This document shows, piece by piece, positions 54,880-64,000 of a DNA stretch of 64,000 bases (positions are counted from its first letter, which is position 1; each line of letters begins with the position of its first letter). This stretch comes from Abyssicoccus albus (GTDB taxonomy: Bacteria; Bacillota; Bacilli; Staphylococcales; Abyssicoccaceae): assembly GCF_003815035.1 (NCBI RefSeq), contig NZ_RKRK01000002.1, forward strand, positions 124,001 through 188,000. The letters are read 5' to 3'. The notes beneath the pieces are model-generated. The model worked only from the letters and a program-made list of their open reading frames with translations, was not told the DNA's origin and searched no databases. Position numbers and translations under genes: made by a program.

Positions 54880-55242
54880 TTATGATTGATCGACGTTAGT
54901 CTCTTTAAGGTCATCATGAGACGTACTTTTACTCGGTTCAACGCCGTAATAATAAGCACTTCTCGTAATTAAATGAGCACCAACAGGAGCTGTAATAAAT
55001 ATGAATAGTACCGCTAAGAATAGCTCAGCGTTAAAATGCCCTTTGACAATCCAAAAGTAGAGAAAAGTACCAAACATCATCATCATTACACCTAGAGTAG
55101 ATGCTTTAGATGCTGCATGGGTACGAGTATAAACATCTGGCAGTCTTAATAGACCTATCGTTGATACGAGACTTAGTAAAGCACCAATTAATATTAAGAC
55201 CATGATAAAACTAATCGCGATGTTCTGAATTAGATCGTTCAT
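54880..55242 (-). CDS. mnhG: Na+/H+ antiporter subunit G
   Basis: 120 residues, three membrane segments, with L-R-L-P-D-V-Y-T-R-T-H-A-A-S-K-A-S-T-L-G typical of MnhG/MrpG. Last gene of the operon. It overlaps mnhF by 32 nt. The acidic, Ser-rich tail is variable. Confidence 0.94.
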   Translation of the reverse strand: MNDLIQNIAISFIMVLILIGALLSLVSTIGLLRLPDVYTRTHAASKASTLGVMMMMFGTFLYFWIVKGHFNAELFLAVLFIFITAPVGAHLITRSAYYYGVEPSKSTSHDDLKETNVDQS

Positions 55243-55519
55243 GTTCTATGATCACACCTTTCTCTAGAAACTTCGCAAAGGATATCGTTCCGATAAATGC
55301 TAAGATACCGATTAATAAAATGACGACTAAAAAGTATTTCGTATCTAACACCATAGATATTAGTGCGATGATTGCCATCAATGTAATGCCTAATGCATCA
55401 AGACCAACAACTCTGTCATGCACTGTCGGACCAACAATTAAGCGATAAATGATACCAATCATTGAGATGCAGACGATGATCAGAGACGTTAATAGAATAA
55501 TTTTTATAAACATTGTCAT
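55211..55519 (-). CDS. mnhF: Na+/H+ antiporter subunit F
   Basis: 102 residues, three membrane segments, with G-P-T-V-H-D-R-V-V-G-L-D-A of MnhF/MrpF. Starts at the ATGA overlap with mnhE. Confidence 0.94.
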   Translation of the reverse strand: MTMFIKIILLTSLIIVCISMIGIIYRLIVGPTVHDRVVGLDALGITLMAIIALISMVLDTKYFLVVILLIGILAFIGTISFAKFLEKGVIIEHERSNSEHRD

Positions 55520-55995
55520 CTTTCACTCACCTCTTTGATCATTTTTTCGAAAGAACGTTTAATTCCATGTATCGATTCGTCAACATCTTTTGTATCAATT
55601 GCATGTACATAAAGTGTACGTTGATCATGGCTGACAGCGACAACGACAGTCCCGGGTGTTAATGTAATCAATGATGATAATAAAGTAATTTGCCAATCTT
55701 TTTCAAGCTCTGTCGGATAAGCAAAGAATGCCGGCTCTATATCAATCTGTGGCTTCATTACAATCTTTAATACCGACAGATTTGCTTTAAATAGTTCGAC
55801 AGCAAATACATAAACAAGCTTTAATATTTTAATGACGCGTTTTAAATAAAACTCTTCAGGTAAAAATTTACGCATGATGTATACGGTAAATAGTCCTAGT
55901 ATATACCCGAATAAAAACGAGGAGACTTGGAATGAGTTGTTAATAAACATCCATAGCAATGCCAGTAAGACGTTAATGAGAATCTGTATTGCCAT
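55516..55995 (-). CDS. mnhE: Na+/H+ antiporter subunit E
   Basis: 159 residues from the ATG at 55995 (AGGAGG 8 nt upstream); an upstream GTG at 56004 overlaps the site. Two or three membrane segments, then a soluble part with the conserved T-L-T-P-G-T and H-A-I-D-T. It overlaps mnhD. Confidence 0.94.
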   Translation of the reverse strand: MAIQILINVLLALLWMFINNSFQVSSFLFGYILGLFTVYIMRKFLPEEFYLKRVIKILKLVYVFAVELFKANLSVLKIVMKPQIDIEPAFFAYPTELEKDWQITLLSSLITLTPGTVVVAVSHDQRTLYVHAIDTKDVDESIHGIKRSFEKMIKEVSER

Positions 55996-57484
55996 GTGAG
56001 TCACCTCCTAAATATTCAGTATATGATGTTGGGTTTGTGAAAGAATCCTGTGCTTTTTCAATGACTGGATACAGTGAATTAGCGAATAATCCAAATAGTA
56101 CAGAAATGATGACTAAGCTATATGCGCTAAATTTAAGTTTGTCAATATGATTGGCGCCTCCTGCAGGCAATGGATTGACTTCTTTGCCCCAAAACGTTTT
56201 CATAAACACTCGAATAATTGAAGATAATACAAACAAACTGGATAACAAAACTATAACGCCAGCGATATAATGACCATTCTGGAACGTTGATTGTGCGATT
56301 AAAAATTTACCATAGAATCCACTCAAAGGAGGTATTCCAATCAAAGATAGTGCTGCAATAAAGAAAATCCATCCCAGCACTGGGAAATATTTGATTAAAC
56401 CACCGAAGCGGTTAATGTTTACATATCCAGTAATGGATATGATAATACCGACGAGTAAGAATAGCGCTGCTTTAATGAACATATCATGAATTAAATAATA
56501 AATAGCACCCATAATACCAGATACATTCATCATACTTACACCGACTAAAATAACACCAATTGCAATCATAATATTATAAATGATAATTTTCTTCATATCT
56601 TTGTAACTAATGGCACCAATTGAGCCGAATATAATTGTCACTAATGCAAAGAATAATAATATGTTATGCGTAAATGTAGGATCTTGGAAAAATATTAAGC
56701 TATATGTTCTCATAATCGCATACACACCAACTTTAGTTAACAAAGCACCAAATAGTGCAATAATTGGTATTGGTGGTGCGTAATATGTTCCTGGTAACCA
56801 GAAGTACAATGGAAATAGTCCCGCTTTTGTTGCGAATACAAACAAAAACATAACACTAATGATACTAATAATTGGAAGTGGTTCATCCAGCGTTGACAGC
56901 TTCATATGGATATCAGCCATATTCAATGACCCGACGACTGAATAAAGCATACCCATGCCCATGACGAAAAATCCTGAGCTAATGATATTAATTAAAATAT
57001 ATTTAATACTCTCTTGAAGTTGAACTTTTGTCCCACCAAGTGTTAATAGAACATATGATGACAATAAAAATACTTCGAAAAAGACGAACATATTGAATAT
57101 ATCACCCGTTAAAAATGCACCATGAACACCACAAATCATAAAGAAAATACTTGCATAATAGTAATGTTCTTCTCGCGCTTTACCAATCGATTGAAAGCTG
57201 TAAACGATTGTAAAGAACGTAATAATACTACTTGTTAAAACGAGCAATGCACTTAACATATCAGCCACGACTACAATCCCGAATGGGCCAACCCATCCAC
57301 TACTTGCCATTGTTTGAGTCCCGTCATGAAAAACGGTATAACAAAGCCAAATCGTTATGGCAATTAAGAAGAGCGATGACACACTAGAGATCATACGCTT
57401 AATCATCGGTTTATTCGGAACAATAAGTAGGATGATGGCAATGATCAATGGGATGATAATCGGAAATACTGCAATATTAGTCAT
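55973..57484 (-). CDS. mnhD: Na+/H+ antiporter subunit D
   Basis: 503 residues with about 14 membrane segments. It is homologous to complex I NuoM/N-type proton channels, with the conserved Lys in the [11 protein letters not shown] region and a Glu in helix 5 (F-E-V-F-L-L-S-S-Y). It forms part of the ion-translocating core together with MnhA. Confidence 0.95.
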   Translation of the reverse strand: MTNIAVFPIIIPLIIAIILLIVPNKPMIKRMISSVSSLFLIAITIWLCYTVFHDGTQTMASSGWVGPFGIVVVADMLSALLVLTSSIITFFTIVYSFQSIGKAREEHYYYASIFFMICGVHGAFLTGDIFNMFVFFEVFLLSSYVLLTLGGTKVQLQESIKYILINIISSGFFVMGMGMLYSVVGSLNMADIHMKLSTLDEPLPIISIISVMFLFVFATKAGLFPLYFWLPGTYYAPPIPIIALFGALLTKVGVYAIMRTYSLIFFQDPTFTHNILLFFALVTIIFGSIGAISYKDMKKIIIYNIMIAIGVILVGVSMMNVSGIMGAIYYLIHDMFIKAALFLLVGIIISITGYVNINRFGGLIKYFPVLGWIFFIAALSLIGIPPLSGFYGKFLIAQSTFQNGHYIAGVIVLLSSLFVLSSIIRVFMKTFWGKEVNPLPAGGANHIDKLKFSAYSLVIISVLFGLFANSLYPVIEKAQDSFTNPTSYTEYLGGDSHGNTDSH

Positions 57485-57818
57485 CGAAATGCACCCCTTT
57501 CATCGCTTCTAAATTATCTGTTCCGAGCTCCTTGTAACTTCTAAACGCTATGACTAAGAAATATGCCGTCACAGCAAAACTGATTACAATCGCTGTTAAG
57601 ATCAATGCTTGAGGTAATGGATCTGAATAATCTTTAACCCCTTCAGTAAGTACTGGAACACGACCATGCTTTAATCCACCCATTGTCAGTAACATTAAGT
57701 GAACACCATGACTGAGTAATCCTGTACCGATAATGATACGTATTAAACTTTTAGAGAGCATTAAATAAACGGCCGCAGCGACTAAAAATCCACTGAGAAA
57801 AATTGTTAAAATCTCCAT
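57477..57818 (-). CDS. mnhC: Na+/H+ antiporter subunit C
   Basis: 113 residues, three membrane helices, NuoK-like, with [10 protein letters not shown]. Its ATG shares a base with the mnhB stop (TAATG). Confidence 0.95.
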   Translation of the reverse strand: MEILTIFLSGFLVAAAVYLMLSKSLIRIIIGTGLLSHGVHLMLLTMGGLKHGRVPVLTEGVKDYSDPLPQALILTAIVISFAVTAYFLVIAFRSYKELGTDNLEAMKGVHFDD

Positions 57819-58246
57819 TATTCATTCTCTCCAATCGTTAATATAATAATCAATGTAACAGATACGACGATAAGGTAAACTCCTAAGTCAAATAAAACTG
57901 CAGTGTGTAAGCTTGTTTTGCCGAAAACGGGTATGTCAATATACGTATGGAAATGTTGGAAAAAGTTTTTACCGAATAACATAGAAACAAAAGGCATCCC
58001 AATTGCAAATATTAATCCAACATTTAATAGTTTCTTGAAATCGATTGACACAGCTTCTTTTAATGTTTTCATATCGTACGCAATGATAATTAAGATAAGT
58101 GCAGCTGCCGTCATTAATCCTCCGACAAATCCTCCACCTGGTGTGTAGTGACCACCGAAGAAAAGGGCAAAAGAAAAGGTCAAAATGATAAAGAATATCA
58201 CGAGTGTCATACTACGTAAAATCACGTCATTATCTTGTTTTCTCAT
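57818..58246 (-). CDS. mnhB: Na+/H+ antiporter subunit B
   Basis: 142 residues, four membrane segments. The MnhB signature [13 protein letters not shown] is present. It overlaps mnhA by 17 nt. Confidence 0.95.
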   Translation of the reverse strand: MRKQDNDVILRSMTLVIFFIILTFSFALFFGGHYTPGGGFVGGLMTAAALILIIIAYDMKTLKEAVSIDFKKLLNVGLIFAIGMPFVSMLFGKNFFQHFHTYIDIPVFGKTSLHTAVLFDLGVYLIVVSVTLIIILTIGENE

Positions 58247-60629
58247 TTCTTCTGCCTCCTTTCGATAATCTTAATTTAACTAATATATAGATGCCAATTC
58301 CTGTAATGGCTAACACAACCGTTTCAAATAATGTATCGAACCCTCTGAAATCGACAAGAATGACGTTAACCATATTTTCACCAGCACCGAGTTTATATAC
58401 ATTATCGATATAATATTGTGAGATTGAATCAAATGTTTTATTACCTAATGACAATAAGCCAATTGCAATCACTGATAAACCAACAGAAATTGCAACGATA
58501 AAATTACCAATTTTGAATCGTCGTTGTTCTTCGTGACGACTTAACTTTGGTAAGTGATAGAAACAAATTAGAAATAGTGCTGTCGTAATTGTTTCAATTG
58601 CAAGTTGAGTCAATGCTAAGTCAGGCGCTCTGAAGAATACAAAGAATAGAGCCATTGAATAGCCGACACAACTGAGCATAATGATACTAAATAGTCTAGA
58701 TTTCGCAATGATGATCATGGTTGTTGAAATGACAATTATTAGTGTGATCGTAATTTCCACAATCGTAATTTGCCCAAGTTTTGGTAATGAGTATTGAATA
58801 TCTTTCATGACAAGTGCAAATAAAGTTAGCCCACTCAAAAAGCTGAACAAATAAACTAAATACGTTCTTGTAAATCCTGTCATATAGCTTTGTGTTATTT
58901 TGCGCGCGATTAAACTGCTGAAATCTAGCAGGCGATCATAATAATAGTTTAACGTCAACTTCTCAGGATGTTTATCATATAAATGAATCCATGATTTCAA
59001 GAAGTAGAACAATATACTACCGATGATAAAAATAACAATTGTAGATATTAATGCTTTGTTAACACCGTGGAACATTGAAATATGAACGTGTTCTTCAATT
59101 GATTGGTGTAACATTGCATTTCGTGCAGGTTCGATGATTGTTTCAGATAGTACGTTAGGGAATAATCCAAAGAACACTACAAGTACCGCTAAAATTAATG
59201 GTGAAGCTAACATTAGCCATGGTGCTTCATGTGGTACTTGTGGAATATCATCTTTATTCAATTTGCCTCCGAATGTTTTGATGACAAACATAATAGAATA
59301 GATAAATGTAAAGATGCTACCGATAATTGCTAGAATTGGGAATATGATGCCGAAATTGTTGAAACCATTATTCGGTGCATCCATTGCCATATACATCACT
59401 TTGATGAACATTTCCTTTGATAAGAAACCGTTAAATGGTGGAACACCAGCCATACTTAATGCGGTAACTGTTGCAATACCAGTGGTTATTGGCATAAGCG
59501 TCATGAGGCCACCGAGCTTTTTCAGGCTTCTCGTATGAGTTTCGTGGTCGACAATACCAACGATCATGAACAAACTTCCTTTGAATGTTGCATGATTAAT
59601 TAAATGAAATATTGCCCCAACCGTTGCGACTTGGAATACCGCATCGTTGTATCCGTGATTATAACCAAATGCAGCAAGTCCTAAGATACTCATAATCATA
59701 CCGAGTTGAGACACCGTACTAAATGCAAGGACACCTTTTAAATCATCTTGCTTAACTGCGTTAAAGCTTGCCCAAACAAGTGTAATGAGACCAACGAATG
59801 ATACGCTATATATCCATAAATCATGAAAACTAAAGATTGGTGTTAAACGTGCGACAAGATATATGCCTGCTTTAACCATTGTTGCTGAATGGAGATAAGC
59901 ACTAACAGGTGTTGGTGCTTCCATTGCATCAGGTAACCATATATAGAATGGGAATTGAGCAGACTTTGTAAACGCGCCAAGTAATATAAGAATGATTGCA
60001 ATCCAAATTGACGGCGTACTTTGAATCAATTCAAACTGAGGAATAATTTCGTGAATGTTAAATGTACCAGCGATGTTTCCGATGATGATGAATCCACCAA
60101 GCATCATAACACCACCAAATACTGTGATAATCATTGATTTGTGAGCACCATATAGTGAACGAGCACGATTATTCCAAAATGATATCAACAAGAAACTTGA
60201 AATCGATGTGAGCTCCCAAAAGAGGTAGAGCATTAATAAGTTATCACTTAATACAACACCAAGCATCGCTGTCATAAACATTAATAAGTATATATAGAAA
60301 TGACTCAGTTGCTCTTTTTGTGACAAATAACCGATGGAATATAGTACAACGAGTGAACCAATTCCGGTAATTAACAGAGCGAATAGTAAGCTTAATCCAT
60401 CAATATAAAGGTTAAAATCCATCATGAAATGATGCATTAAATGCATGGCACTATAATGGACATCTCCTCCTTTAATAATAGGGATATAAGTTAGGAAATA
60501 AATAAATAAAAAGACTGGAACAGGTAATACATACCATCCAATATGTAATCTATGAATGAATCGTTCCAATGACTTTACAATAATTGCCCAAATGATAGGG
60601 ATGAAAATTGCAATGTGCAAAAATGTCAT
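58230..60629 (-). CDS. mnhA: Na+/H+ antiporter subunit A
   Basis: 799 residues from the ATG at 60629 (AAGGAG 10 nt upstream); a longer TTG-started frame has no ribosome site. The N-terminal two-thirds is NuoL-like (L-F-W-E-L-T-S-I-S-S-F-L-L, L-P-D-A-M-E-A-P-T-P-V-S-A-Y-L-H-S), and the C-terminal third is MnhA/MbhE-like. First gene of a complete seven-subunit antiporter that exchanges Na+ for H+ for salt and pH homeostasis. Confidence 0.95.
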   Translation of the reverse strand: MTFLHIAIFIPIIWAIIVKSLERFIHRLHIGWYVLPVPVFLFIYFLTYIPIIKGGDVHYSAMHLMHHFMMDFNLYIDGLSLLFALLITGIGSLVVLYSIGYLSQKEQLSHFYIYLLMFMTAMLGVVLSDNLLMLYLFWELTSISSFLLISFWNNRARSLYGAHKSMIITVFGGVMMLGGFIIIGNIAGTFNIHEIIPQFELIQSTPSIWIAIILILLGAFTKSAQFPFYIWLPDAMEAPTPVSAYLHSATMVKAGIYLVARLTPIFSFHDLWIYSVSFVGLITLVWASFNAVKQDDLKGVLAFSTVSQLGMIMSILGLAAFGYNHGYNDAVFQVATVGAIFHLINHATFKGSLFMIVGIVDHETHTRSLKKLGGLMTLMPITTGIATVTALSMAGVPPFNGFLSKEMFIKVMYMAMDAPNNGFNNFGIIFPILAIIGSIFTFIYSIMFVIKTFGGKLNKDDIPQVPHEAPWLMLASPLILAVLVVFFGLFPNVLSETIIEPARNAMLHQSIEEHVHISMFHGVNKALISTIVIFIIGSILFYFLKSWIHLYDKHPEKLTLNYYYDRLLDFSSLIARKITQSYMTGFTRTYLVYLFSFLSGLTLFALVMKDIQYSLPKLGQITIVEITITLIIVISTTMIIIAKSRLFSIIMLSCVGYSMALFFVFFRAPDLALTQLAIETITTALFLICFYHLPKLSRHEEQRRFKIGNFIVAISVGLSVIAIGLLSLGNKTFDSISQYYIDNVYKLGAGENMVNVILVDFRGFDTLFETVVLAITGIGIYILVKLRLSKGGRRNEKTR

Positions 60630-60857
60630 TAAGACCGTACTCCTTTTCGATAATGTTTGTAATCTCAACTAAATATTATACTACAAAATCAGTATATTCT
60701 AAAATCAAGCGCAATATAATATACTTTCTTCATATTTAAATGAAACCACTTTTGTTCTAATTAAAATCATCTTTCTTTTAGATGATTTCGTAATGAAAAA
60801 TTATTATTTTTTGATATAATGAAATAGAAAATGATTATGTTTAAGAAGGAGATAAAT

Positions 60858-61448
60858 ATGACACAATATCCACAACTAACAACTGAAATTTTAGACGGTG
60901 AACGTAAAGCGACTTTGCATACGAACTATGGGGATATCGACATTAAATTGTTTGAATCATTGGTGCCTAAGACTGTTGAGAACTTTATTACTTTGGCAAA
61001 AGACCATTATTATGATGGTATTATTTTTCACCGTGTGATTAAAGACTTCATGATTCAAGGCGGCGACCCAACAGGTACTGGAATGGGTGGTGAAAGTAGC
61101 TTTGGAGGTGCTTTTGAAGATGAGTTTGATGATAAACTGTATAATTTATATGGTGCACTAAGTATGGCGAATGCTGGTCCAAACACAAATGGTTCACAAT
61201 TTTTCATTGTACAAGCGAAGATGGTACCGAGTCAGATGTTATCGCAACTAGAAGGTGCTGGATTCCCAGCAGAAATTGTCAAAGCATATACTGAGCAAGG
61301 TGGTACGCCATGGTTGGATCGTCGTCATTCAGTATTTGGACATGTCATTAATGGCATGGATATTGTTGAGAAAATCGCAAATGTAGAGACAAAGGCACAA
61401 GATAAACCTGTAGAAGATGTAGTGATTGAATCTATTTCAATTGATTAA
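60858..61448 (+). CDS. ppiB: Peptidyl-prolyl cis-trans isomerase, cyclophilin type
   Basis: 196 residues from the ATG at 60858 (AGAAGGAG). Cyclophilin motifs [23 protein letters not shown] and the late H-S-V-F-G-H-V are present. No signal peptide, so cytoplasmic. Adjacent to mnhA as in staphylococci. Confidence 0.94.
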   Translation: MTQYPQLTTEILDGERKATLHTNYGDIDIKLFESLVPKTVENFITLAKDHYYDGIIFHRVIKDFMIQGGDPTGTGMGGESSFGGAFEDEFDDKLYNLYGALSMANAGPNTNGSQFFIVQAKMVPSQMLSQLEGAGFPAEIVKAYTEQGGTPWLDRRHSVFGHVINGMDIVEKIANVETKAQDKPVEDVVIESISID

Positions 61449-61531
61449 TTGTATTCCATTAATTTGTCACAATTAACAACACATTTATATGTGATATTTG
61501 TTACACTGTATGTGAATAGAAGGTGATTAAT

Positions 61532-61726
61532 ATGATGGAGTTTTTATACTTTCCAGAGGATAAAACGGAATATATCCCTGCGATGTTGTCGTTAACGTTT
61601 TTCTTTATATTAGCTTTTATTTGCTATCGTATATTTGTCATTAAAGCACGTAAAGAAGAGCAATCGATGAAGCAGTTTGAAGAAGAAGTAATGAAAAGAA
61701 TCGAAGAGGAACGACGTAATGAATAG
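61532..61726 (+). CDS. Small membrane-anchored protein with charged tail
   Basis: 64 residues from the ATG at 61532 (GAAGGTG upstream). One membrane segment (about residues 15-37) is followed by a highly charged K/E-rich helix, a likely coiled coil. No family recognised. It overlaps the next gene by 8 nt. Confidence 0.7.
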   Translation: MMEFLYFPEDKTEYIPAMLSLTFFFILAFICYRIFVIKARKEEQSMKQFEEEVMKRIEEERRNE

Positions 61727-61982
61727 TGAACTCAATATTGAATTATATCGTTTATTTAGAACGTGGAACCCTCTCGAACTTCCTGATGATGATGCGTTAC
61801 AAGATCCAGAAGTTTATATGTGCATGGAATGTGTTCATCATTATGAGCTTTCTACGGATATCAGTAAATCAATACAGCAAGAATATATCAATGCCTTTGA
61901 TGAAGTGATTGAGCTCGATGAAATCGAACACATAACTCATAAAGCACTTCAACTTAAATCACTATATAAAGATAATGAGTAA
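61719..61982 (+). CDS. DUF1871-like protein
   Basis: 87 residues, mostly helical, beginning M-N-S-E-L-N-I-E-L-Y-R-L-F-R-T-W-N-P-L. The N-terminal L-x-x-W-[DN]-P and the spacing of later acidic helices resemble DUF1871 proteins of bacilli. Function unknown. A terminator follows. Confidence 0.65.
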   Translation: MNSELNIELYRLFRTWNPLELPDDDALQDPEVYMCMECVHHYELSTDISKSIQQEYINAFDEVIELDEIEHITHKALQLKSLYKDNE

Positions 61983-62000
61983 GGATTTAACTTCCCTTAT

Positions 62001-62027
62001 AAGCATCACGTAAGTGATGCTTTTTTA
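62001..62027 (+). terminator. Terminator after the DUF1871-like gene
   Basis: AAGCATCAC / GTGATGCTT, 4-nt loop, T6. Confidence 0.92.
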
Positions 62028-62129
62028 TTTTAAAATATAATCAATTTCACATTTGTAGAGAACTCAATAAAAATATGATAAAATACAAATTGTATAATGA
62101 GCGAATTCAATTTAAAAGTAGGGGTAATA

Positions 62130-62489
62130 ATGAGCAGATATAACGAAGGAGATCGCGTAAAGGTGAAAATTACTGCGATAAAGCCGTACGGTGCTTTTGT
62201 TCAAACTCCAGATAAAACAGATGGTCTGATTCATATATCAGAAGTGATGGATGACTTTGTACATTCAATCGGTGATCATTTATCCAAGGGACAAATCGTG
62301 GTTGCCAAAGTGAAGAGTATAGAACCAAGTGGTAAGTTAAATTTAACATTAAAAGATAATGAACATTTTAATAAAAAGAAAACAACTTATTCATCTGTCA
62401 TTGATGAAGTTATATCGACTGAGACATTAGGGTTTGAATCATTAAAGCAACACATGCCAGAGTGGATTGCACGAGGTAAACAATTATAA
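62130..62489 (+). CDS. S1-domain RNA-binding protein (CvfD/general stress protein 13-like)
   Basis: 119 residues from the ATG at 62130 (AGGGG upstream). The S1 domain fills residues 5-75 with V-K-V-K-I-T-A-I-K-P-Y-G-A-F-V and G-L-I-H-I-S-E-V. A short C-terminal tail with G-F-E-S-L-K-Q-H-M-P-E-W-I is shared with the YugI/CvfD group, which binds ribosomes or mRNA. Confidence 0.87.
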   Translation: MSRYNEGDRVKVKITAIKPYGAFVQTPDKTDGLIHISEVMDDFVHSIGDHLSKGQIVVAKVKSIEPSGKLNLTLKDNEHFNKKKTTYSSVIDEVISTETLGFESLKQHMPEWIARGKQL

Positions 62490-62490
62490 G

Positions 62491-62531
62491 TATATAGATA
62501 AAACTAAAGTGTTTATCTATATATTTTTTTT
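62491..62531 (+). terminator. Terminator of the S1-domain gene
   Basis: TATATAGATAAA / TTTATCTATATA, 9-nt loop, T8. Confidence 0.88.
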
Positions 62532-62617
62532 ATTTAAAAATTTGAATTTACTTTATTATCTAACAAATTTATAGTGGACCTATAAGTATAGAGTCATAGA
62601 TTTGATAATGACAGTCA

Positions 62618-62631
62618 TTTAAACGCTTTCA
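62618..62631 (+). promoter_or_regulatory. Candidate cre site (CcpA) upstream of P5C dehydrogenase gene
   Basis: TTTAAACGCTTTCA matches the cre consensus TGWAANCGNTNWCA at all but one position (T for G at position 2). It lies about 100 bases before the start codon. Catabolite control of arginine/proline degradation is established in S. aureus. Confidence 0.6.
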
Positions 62632-62729
62632 AAAAGTATGGCAAAATGGTTGAAATTATGCTGGAATATTGTCATTATATATAGTGTATACATTAAAATT
62701 AAATTTATATAACTTTAGGAGGCAATGCA

Positions 62730-64000
62730 ATGATACCTTACAAACACGAACCATTTACAGATTTCTCATTAGAAGAGAATCAAAAGTTGATGCAAGAAGG
62801 CTTTAATATTGTAAGCGAATACTTAGGTGAAGAATACCCATTAATTATTAATGGTGAACGTATTATGACAGATAAAAAGAAAGATACATATAACCCAGCA
62901 AACACTGAAGAGGTTGTTGGTAAAATATCTCAAGCAACACAAGAGCATGCTAATCAAGCAATGGAAGCTGCAAAAGAACGTTTTGAAACGTGGAGAAAAG
63001 TTGCTCCTGAAGTAAGAGCAGATGTTTTATTCAAAGCTGCTGCAATCATTCGTGATCGCAAGTTTGAATTCACTGCATTATTAATTAAAGAAGCAGGGAA
63101 ACCTTGGAAAGAAGCAGATGCTGATACTGCTGAAGCGATTGACTTCTTAGAGTACTACGGTCGCCAAATGCTTAAAATTAAAGACGGAGAGCCTGTTGAA
63201 AGTCGTCCTGGTGAGTACAATCAATTTGATTATATCCCATTAGGTGTAGGGTTTGTTGTATCTCCTTGGAACTTCGCATTAGCGATTATGGCAGGAACGA
63301 CAGCTGCTGCGGTCGTAACAGGAAATACTGTATTGTTGAAGCCTTCAAGTTTAGCGTCAGCAGTATCTTATAAGTTCGTTGAAGTGATGGAAGAGGCTGG
63401 ATTGCCTGCAGGTGTGATTAACTACGTACCAGGTTCATCAAGAGATATTGGTGATTACATCGTTGAGCATAAAGACACACGCTTTATATCATTCACTGGT
63501 TCACGCGATGTTGGTGTACGAATTTATGAGAAAGCAGCGATTGTTCAAGAAGGTCAAGTGAACTTAAAACGTGTGATCGCTGAAATGGGTGGTAAAGATA
63601 CAATCGTTGTCGATGCAAGTGCAGATTTAGAGTTAGCGGCACAAGCGATTGTAGATTCAGCGTTTGGATTTAGTGGACAGAAGTGTTCAGCATGTTCACG
63701 TGTCATCGCATTAGAAGATATTCATGATGAATTATTAGAAAAAGTTAAAGAGAAAACAACTAAATTAACAGTTGGAGACCCAGTAAATCAATCTAATATG
63801 ATGGGACCTGTGATTGATCAGGCTTCTATCGATAAAATTAAAGAATACATTGAAATCGGTAAAAAAGAAGGGAAACTTGAAGCTGGTGGAACGACTGATG
63901 AAAATAAAGGTCATTTCGTTCATCCAACCGTATTTTCTGGACTGAAGCATAATGATCGATTAATGCAAGAAGAAATTTTCGGACCAGTTGTTGGATTTAC
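62730..64000 (+). CDS. rocA: L-glutamate gamma-semialdehyde (P5C) dehydrogenase, 3' end cut by window
   Basis: 423 residues visible; the frame is still open at the window edge. RBS AGGAGG before the ATG. Aldehyde dehydrogenase features: [23 protein letters not shown], the general base in A-E-M-G-G-K-D and the nucleophile in S-G-Q-K-C-S-A-C-S. The E-P-F-T-D-F-S start is typical of RocA/PruA. It oxidises P5C to glutamate in proline and arginine use. Confidence 0.94.
   Translation, partial: MIPYKHEPFTDFSLEENQKLMQEGFNIVSEYLGEEYPLIINGERIMTDKKKDTYNPANTEEVVGKISQATQEHANQAMEAAKERFETWRKVAPEVRADVLFKAAAIIRDRKFEFTALLIKEAGKPWKEADADTAEAIDFLEYYGRQMLKIKDGEPVESRPGEYNQFDYIPLGVGFVVSPWNFALAIMAGTTAAAVVTGNTVLLKPSSLASAVSYKFVEVMEEAGLPAGVINYVPGSSRDIGDYIVEHKDTRFISFTGSRDVGVRIYEKAAIVQEGQVNLKRVIAEMGGKDTIVVDASADLELAAQAIVDSAFGFSGQKCSACSRVIALEDIHDELLEKVKEKTTKLTVGDPVNQSNMMGPVIDQASIDKIKEYIEIGKKEGKLEAGGTTDENKGHFVHPTVFSGLKHNDRLMQEEIFGPVVGF

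Overview
The window is a low-GC Firmicutes chromosome segment with gene content and order typical of Staphylococcaceae. The markers are a metNIQ cluster behind a SAM riboswitch, sufCDSUB, lipA-yutD-DUF3055-yutE-yutF, Nfu/YuzD/YutJ/YuzB/SufA/Ndh/YuiB/PepA, the seven-gene mnhABCDEFG antiporter operon and ppiB. The AT-rich codon use fits a non-aureus genus (Jeotgalicoccus, Nosocomiicoccus or Macrococcus are possible), but the genus cannot be fixed from this sequence alone.

Layout. 1-2278: end of a sucrose-type operon (fructokinase, PTS EIIBC). 2279-2824: convergent gap with a four-copy tandem hairpin array and a bidirectional terminator. 2825-6166: a GntR-controlled ABC exporter operon resembling pmtR/pmtA/pmtB, but with two duplicated permeases instead of a second ATPase/permease pair. 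6531-7574: BirA-controlled solitary bioB. 7642-11030: an AT-rich GATC restriction-modification island (Sau3AI/MutH-like nuclease, m5C methyltransferase, and a third gene with a nuclease-like motif), followed by an AT-rich MFS gene. 12526-22602: housekeeping and transport genes (Nudix, metNIQ, ABC exporter, arsC, GNAT, MFS, aroD, nitroreductase, thioredoxin, ArsC/Spx-like protein, gcvH). 22679-28795: Toprim and thioredoxin-like proteins, then sufCDSUB. 29522-32437: copper operon csoR-copA-copZ. 32534-34122: fetAB iron exporter plus an unlisted 46-residue membrane protein. 34221-37267: DUF72, TauE and YunD. 37272-39171: a lysine riboswitch controlling an NhaC-family (LysW-like) transporter. 39229-42618: sdaAB/sdaAA, a six-unit tandem hairpin array and tcyP. 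42808-53028: lipA to pepA. 53116-60629: pgcA and the mnh operon. 60858-64000: ppiB, small proteins, an S1-domain protein and the start of a P5C dehydrogenase gene.

A physiological thread is iron-sulfur supply and its consumers. SufBCDSU, SufA and Nfu can serve BioB, LipA and L-serine dehydratase. LipA in turn acts on GcvH and other lipoyl domains. BirA operators in front of both bioB and bioY show biotin control at two separate sites. Cys/Met supply (SAM riboswitch-metNIQ, TcyP) and copper and iron efflux (CopA, FetAB) support the same network.

The least explained signals are non-coding. Two tandem hairpin arrays have unrelated stems but a shared loop core. Two further families of short dispersed inverted repeats sit in convergent gene gaps next to terminators. 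Other candidates are a GATC-containing palindrome inside the methyltransferase promoter, a 22-bp palindrome over the sdaAB -10 box, the third gene of the restriction system, and the remodelled Pmt-like exporter.
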